Positions 31,517 through 39,123 of a stretch of DNA of 64,000 bases are shown in pieces. The stretch covers positions 13,891-77,890 of the forward strand of contig CAKQXY010000011.1 of assembly GCA_934292725.1 (NCBI GenBank), in the 5' to 3' direction. The DNA is from an uncultured Lachnospiraceae bacterium. Its GTDB lineage: Bacteria; Bacillota; Clostridia; Lachnospirales; Lachnospiraceae. The notes beneath the pieces were generated by a model that saw nothing but the letters and a program-made list of their open reading frames with translations, ran no database searches and was not told the origin of the DNA. Each line of letters starts with the position of its first letter. Position 1 is the first letter of the stretch. Position numbers and translations under genes: made by a program.

Positions 31517-32293
31517 ATGGCTGTTTCAATTAAATCAGAAAAAGAAATCGAGTTGATGAGAGTGTCCTGTAAGAACCTCTCCGTTATGTTTGATGAGCTG
31601 GAAAAGATCATTAAACCGGGTATTTCCACGTGGGAGATCAACAAGGTCGGTGAAGAGATCATCCGTGATTTCGGATGCACCCCGAACTTCAAAAACTACG
31701 AGGGATATCCGGCTTCAATCTGTACTTCTGTAAATGAAGTTGTAGTTCATGGAATACCAAGCAAGAAGCGTATTTTAAAAGAAGGTGATATTATCAGTCT
31801 GGATGCGGGAATGATTTATAAAGGATATCATTCTGATGCTGCCAGAACATTTGCTGTTGGCGAGATCTCAAAAGAAGCCAGACAGTTAGTTGATGTTACC
31901 AGACAGAGCTTCTTTGAAGGAATCCGTTATGCAAAAGCAGGAAATCATCTTCATGATATTTCAGCAGCGATTCAGAAGTATGCGGAGAGCTTTGGTTATG
32001 GAGTTGTGCGTGAGCTTGTTGGTCATGGCATTGGCACACATTTGCATGAAGATCCGCAAATTCCAAACTTTAAGACAATTGGAAGAGGAATCCGCCTGCG
32101 CCCTGGCATGACACTGGCCATAGAGCCGATGATCACGATGGGTGATTATGCAGTCAGCGTATTAGATGATGACTGGACGGTAGTAACCGATGATAACTCG
32201 TTGGCAGCGCATTATGAGAACACAGTTCTGATTACGGATGGAGATCCAGAAATTCTGACACTTCCGAATTGGGACAAAAAAGAATGGCAGTAG
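31517..32293 (+). CDS. map: Methionine aminopeptidase, type I
   Basis: This is a 258-residue type Ia methionine aminopeptidase that removes the initiator Met from nascent proteins. The five metal ligands of the pita-bread fold are visible: two Asp in SLDAGMIYKGYHSDAAR, His in ELVGHGIG, Glu in AIEPMIT and Glu in AAHYENTVLI. GAGGAG precedes the ATG. It is in its common place between adk and infA. Confidence 0.97.
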   Translation: MAVSIKSEKEIELMRVSCKNLSVMFDELEKIIKPGISTWEINKVGEEIIRDFGCTPNFKNYEGYPASICTSVNEVVVHGIPSKKRILKEGDIISLDAGMIYKGYHSDAARTFAVGEISKEARQLVDVTRQSFFEGIRYAKAGNHLHDISAAIQKYAESFGYGVVRELVGHGIGTHLHEDPQIPNFKTIGRGIRLRPGMTLAIEPMITMGDYAVSVLDDDWTVVTDDNSLAAHYENTVLITDGDPEILTLPNWDKKEWQ

Positions 32294-32323
32294 GCATGTA
32301 AGTAAGAAAGGATTGAAAAAGTA

Positions 32324-32542
32324 ATGTCAAAGGCAGAAAAGTTTGAAATGGAAGGCAAAGTATTGGAGAAGCTCCCGAACGCAATGTTTCAGGTAGAACT
32401 GGATAATGGTCATCAGGTGCTGGCTCATATCAGCGGAAAGCTTCGTATGAACTATATCCGTATCCTTCCGGGTGATAAGGTAACAGTAGAGCTGTCTCCA
32501 TATGATCTGGCAAAGGGCAGAATTGTTTGGAGAGATAAGTAA
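32324..32542 (+). CDS. infA: Translation initiation factor IF-1
   Basis: This is a 72-residue IF-1, an OB-fold protein that occupies the ribosomal A site during initiation. Recognised from EMEGKVLEKLPNAMFQVELD, HISGKLRMNYIRILPGDKV and ELSPYDLAKGRIVWR. It is followed by a promoter that drives the alpha operon. Confidence 0.98.
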   Translation: MSKAEKFEMEGKVLEKLPNAMFQVELDNGHQVLAHISGKLRMNYIRILPGDKVTVELSPYDLAKGRIVWRDK

Positions 32543-32574
32543 AGAAAAATTTTGAAAAAAATTTAAAAATATGC

Positions 32575-32604
32575 TTGACGAAATCTAAATGATTGTGCTA
32601 TACT
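32575..32604 (+). promoter_or_regulatory. Promoter of the rpmJ/alpha operon
   Basis: TTGACG (32575-32580), 18 bases and TATACT (32599-32604), preceded by an A-rich UP-like tract. The leader to rpmJ is about 110 bases and contains a small AACCA/TGGTT hairpin just before the Shine-Dalgarno sequence AAAGGAG. Confidence 0.85.
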
Positions 32605-32721
32605 AAAAAACGGACTTTTGTGAAGTTTCTTTCTTTTTAATAGGACTTTAATTAGGTTTTTAAATAAGAATAGAAGCAACCCAAACCATTACCAATGTGG
32701 TTCCAGAAAGGAGAAAATACT

Positions 32722-32835
32722 GTGAAAGTAAGATCATCAGTAAAGCCGATCTGCGAAAAGTGCAAGGTTATTAAGAGAAAGGGTATCATCCGCATTATTT
32801 GTGAGAACCCGAAGCATAAGCAGAGACAAGGCTAA
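32722..32835 (+). CDS. rpmJ: 50S ribosomal protein L36
   Basis: This is a 37-residue L36 starting with GTG 32722 after AAAGGAG. The protein begins MKVRSSVKPICEKCKVIKRK and has the zinc ligands C11, C14, C27 and H32, so it is the zinc-binding (C+) form. It lies between infA and rpsM, the standard place. Confidence 0.95.
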   Translation: MKVRSSVKPICEKCKVIKRKGIIRIICENPKHKQRQG

Positions 32836-32918
32836 TGACCCGGGCAATTGAGACACACGGAAACGTTGTTTCAAAAAGTTCAATTTTATGAAAGTGAAAA
32901 TGGAGGTGCAAAACACAC

Positions 32919-33287
32919 ATGGCTCGTATTTCAGGCGTTGATTTACCAAGAGAAAAGCGTGTGGAGATTGGTCTGACTTACATCTACGGAATCGGTAGAG
33001 TAAGTTCCAACAAGATTCTTGCTGCAGCAGATGTTAACCCGGATACCCGTGTTAAGGATCTGACTGACGAGGAAGTTGCAAGAATTCGTGACGTTATCGA
33101 TGGAGAGTACACTGTAGAGGGTGACTTAAGAAGAGAAGTTGCCATGGATATCAAGAGACTCCAGGAGATTGGTTGCTATAGAGGCATCCGTCACAGAAAG
33201 AGCCTTCCTGTCCGCGGACAGAAGACAAAGACCAACGCTAGAACACGTAAGGGTCCTAAGAAGACAGTTGCTAACAAGAAGAAGTAA
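32919..33287 (+). CDS. rpsM: 30S ribosomal protein S13
   Basis: This is a 122-residue S13, which touches the P-site tRNA and forms an intersubunit bridge. Recognised from MARISGVDLPREKRVEIGLT, YIYGIGRVSSNKIL, CYRGIRHRKSLPVRGQKTKT and a Lys-rich tail. GGAGGTG lies upstream of the ATG. Confidence 0.98.
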   Translation: MARISGVDLPREKRVEIGLTYIYGIGRVSSNKILAAADVNPDTRVKDLTDEEVARIRDVIDGEYTVEGDLRREVAMDIKRLQEIGCYRGIRHRKSLPVRGQKTKTNARTRKGPKKTVANKKK

Positions 33288-33358
33288 TTTAAGTAAATAG
33301 CAGCTTATAACTACTCGTAAAGAGAGAAAGAGAAATAAGAAGAAAGTAGGTTAGTTTA

Positions 33359-33757
33359 ATGGCTAAGAATGTGTCAGCAAAGAAAGTGACAAAAAAGCGT
33401 GTAAAGAAAAACGTTGAACGTGGACAGGCCCATATTCAGTCATCTTTCAACAATACAATTGTTACGTTGACTGATACCCAGGGAAACGCTTTATCCTGGG
33501 CAAGTGCAGGCGGTCTTGGATTTAAAGGTTCAAGGAAATCTACTCCTTATGCAGCTCAGATGGCAGCAGAGACTGCTACTAAGGCAGCTTTAATACATGG
33601 ATTAAAGTCCGTTGATGTTATGGTAAAGGGACCGGGTTCAGGTCGTGAGGCAGCTATCCGTGCACTTCAGGCTTGTGGTCTTGAAGTTACCAGCATCAAG
33701 GATGTGACACCAGTTCCGCATAATGGTTGTCGTCCGCCAAAGCGTAGAAGAGTTTAA
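33359..33757 (+). CDS. rpsK: 30S ribosomal protein S11
   Basis: This is a 132-residue S11 of the 30S platform. Recognised from GQAHIQSSFNNTIVTLTDTQ, GFKGSRKSTPYAAQMAAE and the C-terminal DVTPVPHNGCRPPKRRRV. The Shine-Dalgarno is weak (GAAAGTAGGT), unlike its neighbours. Seventeen bases separate it from rpsD. Confidence 0.98.
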   Translation: MAKNVSAKKVTKKRVKKNVERGQAHIQSSFNNTIVTLTDTQGNALSWASAGGLGFKGSRKSTPYAAQMAAETATKAALIHGLKSVDVMVKGPGSGREAAIRALQACGLEVTSIKDVTPVPHNGCRPPKRRRV

Positions 33758-33773
33758 TTAGGAGGTATTAAAG

Positions 33774-34367
33774 ATGGCAGTAAGTAGAGTTCCAGTGCTT
33801 AAGAGATGCAGATCTCTTGATATGGACCCAATTTATCTTGGATATGACAAGAAGTCTAATAGACAGTCTAAGAGAGCTAATAAGAAGATGAGCGAGTACG
33901 GTCTGCAGATGCGTGAAAAGCAGAAGGCAAAGCTTATCTATGGTGTTTTGGAGAAACCTTTTAGAAATTATTATGCAAAGGCAGAGCGTCAGACTGGTAT
34001 GACCGGTGAGAACCTGATGATTCTTCTGGAGCGTAGATTAGATAATGTTATTTTCCGTCTTGGTTTCGCTCGTACAAGAGACGAGGCTAGACAGATTGTT
34101 GACCACAAGCATGTGCTTGTAAACGGTTCCTGTGTAAACATCCCGTCTTACTTAATCAAGGCTGGTGATGTAATCTCCATCAAGGAAAAGGTTCAGGATT
34201 CCCAGCGTTATAAGGACATCGTAGCAGTAACAGGCAGCAGAATGGTACCGGAGTGGTTAGAGGCTAATATCGAGGCTTTAAGCGGAACTGTTAAGCAGAT
34301 CCCAACTAGAGAGATGATCGATGTTCCGGTAGACGAGATGCTGATTGTCGAGTTGTATTCTAAATAA
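33774..34367 (+). CDS. rpsD: 30S ribosomal protein S4
   Basis: This is a 197-residue S4, a primary assembly protein and, in many bacteria, an autoregulator. It has the N-terminal MAVSRVPVLKRCRSLDMDP, the S4 RNA-binding domain (LERRLDNVIFRLGFARTRDE, then VDHKHVLVNGSCVNIPSY) and a conserved C-terminus. Here it is encoded inside the alpha operon between S11 and rpoA, as in Clostridia and Escherichia coli but not Bacillus subtilis. Confidence 0.98.
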   Translation: MAVSRVPVLKRCRSLDMDPIYLGYDKKSNRQSKRANKKMSEYGLQMREKQKAKLIYGVLEKPFRNYYAKAERQTGMTGENLMILLERRLDNVIFRLGFARTRDEARQIVDHKHVLVNGSCVNIPSYLIKAGDVISIKEKVQDSQRYKDIVAVTGSRMVPEWLEANIEALSGTVKQIPTREMIDVPVDEMLIVELYSK

Positions 34368-34379
34368 TAATTTTTCATT

Positions 34380-34425
34380 GTTTAGCAGTAATGGTTTTGC
34401 AAAGCTTTGCAGCCTACTGCTAAAC
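34380..34425 (+). promoter_or_regulatory. Long hairpin between rpsD and rpoA
   Basis: GTTTAGCAGTA (34380-34390) pairs perfectly with TACTGCTAAAC (34415-34425). A second stem, TGCAAAG/CTTTGCA, forms in its loop. No T tract follows. It lies in the 113-base gap before rpoA and could be an RNase site or a control element that sets RNA polymerase alpha level apart from ribosomal proteins. Confidence 0.65.
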
Positions 34426-34480
34426 AAGCTGATTTTATTTGAATGCTTCTCTTAAAGCATCCTATAAGGAGGGGCTAATA

Positions 34481-35440
34481 GTGTTTGATTTCGAAAAACC
34501 CAAGATTGAAATTAAGGAGATGTCTGAAGATAACAGATATGGCAAGTTTGTAGTAGAGCCGCTTGAGAGAGGCTATGGTATTACACTTGGCAATTCCTTA
34601 AGAAGAATCATGCTGTCTTCGCTTCCGGGTGCAGCTGTCAGTCAGATTAAGATTGAGGGCGTGCTTCACGAGTTCTCCTCTATCCCGGGAGTGAAAGAAG
34701 ATGTTACAGAGATCGTCATGAATGTGAAGAGTCTTGAAATCAAGAACAACAGCGAGACAAACGAGCCAAAGATTGCTTATATCGAGCATGAGGGCGAAGG
34801 TGTTGTTACCGCTGCTGACATTCAGGTTGATCAGGATATTGAAATTATGAATCCGGACCAGGTAATTGCAACACTTAGCGGCGGAGAAGATTGCCGTCTC
34901 TATATGGAGCTTACCATTACCAAGGGACGTGGATATATCAGTGCAGAGAAGAATAAGAACAGTGAACTGCCAATCGGCGTGATTGCAGTAGATTCCATCT
35001 ACACACCAATCGAGAGAGTCAATGTGACTGTTGAGAATACCCGTGTGGGACAGGTTACTGATTATGATAAACTGACACTCGACGTATATACTAACGGTAC
35101 GTTAGCACCAGATGAAGCAGTCAGCCTGGCTGCAAAGGTTCTGAATGAGCACCTGAATCTGTTCATTGATCTTTCCGAGAACGCCAAGTCCGCTGAGGTC
35201 ATGGTTGAGAAGGAAAACAATGAGAAGGAAAAGGTTCTCGAGATGAACATCGATGAACTGGAGCTGTCCGTTCGTTCCTACAATTGTTTGAAGAGAGCCG
35301 GAATCAACACAGTTGAAGAACTTTGCAACAAGACTGCTGAGGATATGATGAAAGTCAGAAACCTTGGTAAGAAATCTCTTGATGAGGTTAACGCAAAGCT
35401 GAAGGAACTGGGGTTGGATTTTAAGTCCGGTGAAGAGTAA
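34481..35440 (+). CDS. rpoA: RNA polymerase alpha subunit
   Basis: This is the 319-residue alpha subunit. The N-terminal domain (GYGITLGNSLRRIMLSSLPG and following) nucleates polymerase assembly. A flexible linker (MVEKENNEKEKVLEMNIDEL) leads to the C-terminal domain with SYNCLKRAGINTVEELCNKT and VRNLGKKSLDEVNAKLKELG, which binds UP elements and activators. AAGGAGG at 34467-34473 and the conserved sequence select GTG 34481 as start. Confidence 0.97.
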   Translation: MFDFEKPKIEIKEMSEDNRYGKFVVEPLERGYGITLGNSLRRIMLSSLPGAAVSQIKIEGVLHEFSSIPGVKEDVTEIVMNVKSLEIKNNSETNEPKIAYIEHEGEGVVTAADIQVDQDIEIMNPDQVIATLSGGEDCRLYMELTITKGRGYISAEKNKNSELPIGVIAVDSIYTPIERVNVTVENTRVGQVTDYDKLTLDVYTNGTLAPDEAVSLAAKVLNEHLNLFIDLSENAKSAEVMVEKENNEKEKVLEMNIDELELSVRSYNCLKRAGINTVEELCNKTAEDMMKVRNLGKKSLDEVNAKLKELGLDFKSGEE

Positions 35441-35461
35441 GTTAAACGGAGGTAAATCACA

Positions 35462-35998
35462 GTGGCAGGTTACAGAAAGCTTGGAAGAACTTCTAACCAG
35501 AGAAAGGCCATGATCAGAGGCCAGGTTACAAGTCTTCTTTACAATGGCAAGATTGTTACAACAGAAGCAAGAGCAAAGGAAGTCAAGAAGGTTGCTGAAG
35601 GACTTATCGCTCTGGCTGTTAAGGAAAAGGATAACTACGAGACCGTTACTGTTAAGGCTAAGGTTGCCCGCAAGGACGCTGATGGCAAGAACGTAAAGGA
35701 AGTAGTAAACGGCAAGAAGGTTACTGTTTATGATGAAGTAGAGAAGGAAATCCAGAAGGATAAGGCTTCCAGACTTCATGCAAGAAGACAGATGATGAAG
35801 GTTCTCTACGGAGTAACTGAGGTTCCGTCTACCAACGCTGGTAAGAAGAAGGGAACAAAGTCCGTAGATATGCCGAAGAAGCTCTTCGATGAGATCGCTC
35901 CAAAGTACGTTAACCGTAACGGCGGTTACACTCGTATCGTAAAGATCGGTCTTCGTAAGGGTGACAACGCAATGGAAGTACTGTTAGAGTTAGTTTAA
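35462..35998 (+). CDS. rplQ: 50S ribosomal protein L17, with insertion
   Basis: This is a 178-residue L17 at the tunnel exit. The N-terminal core (MAGYRKLGRTSNQRKAMIRG) and C-terminal core (YTRIVKIGLRKGDNAMEVLL) are standard, but the family is usually 115-130 residues. The extra length is a charged insertion around residues 59-99 (KARKDADGKNVKEV-type sequence) and a Lys-rich stretch after VLYGVTEVPSTNAG. It starts with GTG 35462 after GGAGGT. It closes the alpha operon and is followed by a terminator. Confidence 0.95.
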   Translation: MAGYRKLGRTSNQRKAMIRGQVTSLLYNGKIVTTEARAKEVKKVAEGLIALAVKEKDNYETVTVKAKVARKDADGKNVKEVVNGKKVTVYDEVEKEIQKDKASRLHARRQMMKVLYGVTEVPSTNAGKKKGTKSVDMPKKLFDEIAPKYVNRNGGYTRIVKIGLRKGDNAMEVLLELV

Positions 35999-36030
35999 AA
36001 ACAATAACAATTCCATACGAATAGAAGATG

Positions 36031-36066
36031 AGCCATGCAGGTAGCTGCATGGCTTTATTTTGTTTT
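36031..36066 (+). terminator. Terminator of the alpha operon
   Basis: AGCCATGCAG (36031-36040) pairs perfectly with CTGCATGGCT (36045-36054) over a four-base loop, followed by TTATTTTGTTTT. It ends the ribosomal supercluster. Confidence 0.9.
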
Positions 36067-36148
36067 ACAGTTCACATATCACGTTAGATTCGGATAAATC
36101 CCATGCTTGCATGAGGATTTGACAAATCAACGGGCGTCCTGTGAACTG
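36067..36148. repeat. Folded intergenic element B with ACAGTTCAC termini
   Basis: This 82-base element has ACAGTTCAC (36067-36075) and GTGAACTG (36141-36148) as ends. It has one hairpin arm, AAATCCCATGC/GCATGAGGATTT, preceded by GATTCGGAT. That arm matches element A (GATTCGGATAAAT-CCATGCTTGCATG) almost base for base. It directly adjoins the alpha operon terminator. The 178 bases after it (36149-36326) have no open frame; they show a small AACC/GGTT hairpin and a GTTACGAA motif also found in element C. Confidence 0.75.
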
Positions 36149-36326
36149 GTGGCTAACCGGAAGGTTACGAAGGGGACCTCGGCGATGGCTTTGTCGACCT
36201 CTCTTTTCCGCAGGTACCTGTTACGTTCCTTATTATCATACGTTATTTTGAAAGTCCTGCTACAACGTTCGGTCTCGTAAAGCACATTCGCCTCAGCCGC
36301 CCACTACATATCTGTGTTTACATAGC

Positions 36327-36355
36327 TTGCAATTCAGGCGGCATCATGCTATGAT
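36327..36355 (+). promoter_or_regulatory. Promoter of the ecf operon
   Basis: TTGCAA (36327-36332), 17 bases and TATGAT (36350-36355), about 30 bases before the ecfA start. CAGCCGCC at 36295 and GGCGGC at 36337 form a dyad flanking the -35 region. Confidence 0.65.
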
Positions 36356-36384
36356 AATCGAGTGTTAGAGAGAGGAGGCCACAG

Positions 36385-38271
36385 ATGGGCATTATCAGTA
36401 TAAAAAATCTAGTTCACCGTTTCAGCAAGTATGGCGACAATGGTGAAGAGATTGGCGAAAAGACTGCGCTAGAACAGGTATCTCTTGATATTGAGAAAGG
36501 AAGCTTTGTTGCAATATTGGGTCATAACGGCTCGGGCAAGTCAACACTGGCAAAACATTTAAATGCCTTGCTGTTGCCTACCGAGGGAACTGTATATATA
36601 TCGGACAAGTTGTCATCCGATGAGAAAAATTTATGGAAGATTCGCCAGTCTACCGGCATGGTTTTCCAGAATCCAGATAATCAGATCGTAGCTAATGTTG
36701 TGGAGGAGGATGTCGGATTTGGGCCGGAAAATATGGGCGTACCGACAGAGGAAATCTGGAAGCGTGTCAATGAAAGTTTAAAGGCTGTTGGTATGGAAAC
36801 ATACCGTATGCAGTCACCAAATAAATTGTCTGGCGGACAGAAGCAGCGTGTTGCAATCGCAGGAATCATGGCGATGAAGCCGCAGATTATTGTTATGGAT
36901 GAACCGACTGCTATGCTTGATCCGAGCGGCCGAAAGGAAGTTCTCGATACCGTTCATGAATTGAATAAAAAGGAAAAAATCACAGTCATTTTGATCACCC
37001 ACTATATGGAAGAGGTCATTGATGCTGACCGCGTAGTTGTTGTAGATGGCGGCCGCATTGTAGATGATGGAACACCACGAGAGATTTTCTCACAGGTAGA
37101 ACAGTTAAAGCGTTATCATCTTGACGTGCCGCAGGTGACGGAACTTGCATGGGAGTTAAAGAAGGAAGGTCTGCCATTTAAAGATGGTGTGCTCAGTGTC
37201 AATGAGTTTACAGATGAGTTTAAGCGAGTGTGCAATGCCGATTTTTCTGGTCATGCAGCACAAGTTTCAAGAAAAGAGAATTATTCAGAAGATAATTGTT
37301 CAAAAACAGTGAATAGTGAGCAGGCGCAGGTTTTGTTGCAGCTATCTCATGTCACACATGTCTATGACCCGGACAGCAAAGAGTCATTCCCAGCATTAAA
37401 TGATGTGAGTTTGTCTGTTCATAAAAATGAATTTATCGGAATTATTGGTCATACAGGTTCTGGAAAGTCAACGCTGATCCAGCATTTAAATGGCCTTATG
37501 AAACCGACAAGCGGAACCATCACATATGATGGAAAAGATATATGGCAGGATGGCTATCCGTTAAAAGAGCTTCGCAGCAAGGTAGGTCTTGTGTTTCAGT
37601 ATCCAGAGTATCAGCTGTTTGAGGAAAGCGTCTTTAAGGATGTATGCTTTGGCCCGAAAAATCAGGGATTGACTGAAAATGAAGTAAAGGAAAGGGCAAC
37701 CGAGGCACTTAAGATGGTAGGAATTGACGAATCACTTTATGAAGCATCGCCATTCGAACTGTCAGGCGGACAAAAGAGGCGTGTGGCAATCGCCGGCGTG
37801 TTGGCAATGAATCCGCAGATTTTAATATTAGATGAGCCGACAGCAGGTCTTGATCCAAAGGGAAGAGATGATATATTAGGACAGATCGCAAAGCTGCAGA
37901 AAGAGCGCGGCATCACGATAGTGCTTGTTTCACACAGCATGGAGGATGTGGCACAATATGCAAGCCGTATTCTCGTTGTAAATGGTGGAAAGATTGTGTT
38001 CGATGATAAGCCGCGAAAGGTATTTGAACACGAAAAAGAGCTTCACGAGATGGGTCTTGCTATTCCGCAGGTGACACAGCTGATGCATCAGCTAAAGAGT
38101 GAAGGTTACCCTGTTTTTGAAAATGCCATTACTGTACAGGAGGCAAGAAAAAATCTTTTGATGTATTTTCAGGGCAAGAAAAAACAGGATTGCAAGAGCA
38201 AAGACCAGAACAATCAGGATCAGAAGAACCTGATTGAGTCACGTAGAAAGCCGGAGGAAAAAACTGTATGA
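36385..38271 (+). CDS. ECF transporter ATPase, EcfA1-EcfA2 fusion
   Basis: This is a 628-residue protein with two complete ABC ATPase domains. Domain one (about 1-285) has Walker A GHNGSGKST, Q-loop VFQNPDNQIVA, signature LSGGQKQR, Walker B IIVMDEPTAMLD and switch His in LITHYM. Domain two (about 310-600) has GHTGSGKST, VFQYPEYQLFEE, LSGGQKRR, LILDEPTAGLD and LVSHSM. These match EcfA1 and EcfA2 of energy-coupling-factor vitamin importers, normally separate genes. The linker near 285-310 is hydrophilic. It overlaps ecfT by four bases. No substrate-binding EcfS is nearby, so this is a shared group II module. Confidence 0.92.
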   Translation: MGIISIKNLVHRFSKYGDNGEEIGEKTALEQVSLDIEKGSFVAILGHNGSGKSTLAKHLNALLLPTEGTVYISDKLSSDEKNLWKIRQSTGMVFQNPDNQIVANVVEEDVGFGPENMGVPTEEIWKRVNESLKAVGMETYRMQSPNKLSGGQKQRVAIAGIMAMKPQIIVMDEPTAMLDPSGRKEVLDTVHELNKKEKITVILITHYMEEVIDADRVVVVDGGRIVDDGTPREIFSQVEQLKRYHLDVPQVTELAWELKKEGLPFKDGVLSVNEFTDEFKRVCNADFSGHAAQVSRKENYSEDNCSKTVNSEQAQVLLQLSHVTHVYDPDSKESFPALNDVSLSVHKNEFIGIIGHTGSGKSTLIQHLNGLMKPTSGTITYDGKDIWQDGYPLKELRSKVGLVFQYPEYQLFEESVFKDVCFGPKNQGLTENEVKERATEALKMVGIDESLYEASPFELSGGQKRRVAIAGVLAMNPQILILDEPTAGLDPKGRDDILGQIAKLQKERGITIVLVSHSMEDVAQYASRILVVNGGKIVFDDKPRKVFEHEKELHEMGLAIPQVTQLMHQLKSEGYPVFENAITVQEARKNLLMYFQGKKKQDCKSKDQNNQDQKNLIESRRKPEEKTV

Positions 38272-39074
38272 TTCGAGATATTACAATAGGACAATATTAT
38301 GCGGCAGATTCCATAATTCATCGGCTTGATCCGCGTGTCAAGCTGGCAGGTACTATGCTTTATATTATTAGTCTGTTTACGGCAGATGGACCGATCTGCT
38401 ATCTGCTAGCAGTATTTGCGTTAGCAGCTGTGATTCATCTGTCAACTGTTCCATTCAAATTTATGGCAAGAGGATTAAAGAGTATTGTAATTATTCTTTT
38501 GATTACAGTTTCTTTTAATTTGTTTTTGACACCGGGAACAAGTATTATAGATGTGTGGCTGCTTCGCCATATAACATGGGAGGGCTTAGAAAAGGCCGTA
38601 TACATGGGAATACGTTTGATTCTTTTAATTCTTGGCTCATCCATCATGACACTTACGACAACGCCAAATGCGCTGACAGACGGCTTAGAAAAGAGTCTTG
38701 GTTTCTTAAAAAAGGTCAAGATTCCAGTACATGAAATTGCAATGACCATGTCAATTGCACTTCGTTTTATCCCAATTTTGATTGAAGAGACAGACAAGAT
38801 CATGAAGGCGCAGACTGCCAGAGGTGCCGATTTTGAGAGCGGCGGTTTTATAAAAAAAGCCAAAGCGATGGTGCCGCTTCTTGTACCGCTGTTTATTTCA
38901 GCATTTCGCCGTGCATCCGATCTTGCAATGGCGATGGAAGCAAGATGCTATCATGGAGATGAGAACCGCACAAAAATGAAGCCGCTAAAATATGCAGCGA
39001 TTGATAGAAAAGCATATCTATGCCTGCTTTTATACATGGTGGTTATGGTTGTGTTAGCAGTTATGTGGAAGTAA
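38268..39074 (+). CDS. ecfT: ECF transporter transmembrane protein EcfT
   Basis: This is the 268-residue membrane coupling subunit of ECF importers. It begins TIGQYYAADSIIHRLDPRVK, has several hydrophobic segments, and contains the ATPase-coupling helices with the Ala-Arg-Gly motif (QTARGADFESGG) and the second one in MEARCYHGD. It overlaps ecfA by ATGA and is followed 49 bases later by truA, as in many Firmicutes. Confidence 0.95.
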   Translation: MIRDITIGQYYAADSIIHRLDPRVKLAGTMLYIISLFTADGPICYLLAVFALAAVIHLSTVPFKFMARGLKSIVIILLITVSFNLFLTPGTSIIDVWLLRHITWEGLEKAVYMGIRLILLILGSSIMTLTTTPNALTDGLEKSLGFLKKVKIPVHEIAMTMSIALRFIPILIEETDKIMKAQTARGADFESGGFIKKAKAMVPLLVPLFISAFRRASDLAMAMEARCYHGDENRTKMKPLKYAAIDRKAYLCLLLYMVVMVVLAVMWK

Positions 39075-39123
39075 GCAGATAAAAATAGATTTTTCCAAAT
39101 AAGTTTTGAGAGTGAGAAATAGA

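Noticed and set aside
36149..36326. Riboswitch or structured leader upstream of the ECF genes
   Set aside because: The promoter at 36327-36355 starts transcription downstream of this stretch, leaving only about 25 leader bases, and no known aptamer motif was recognised.
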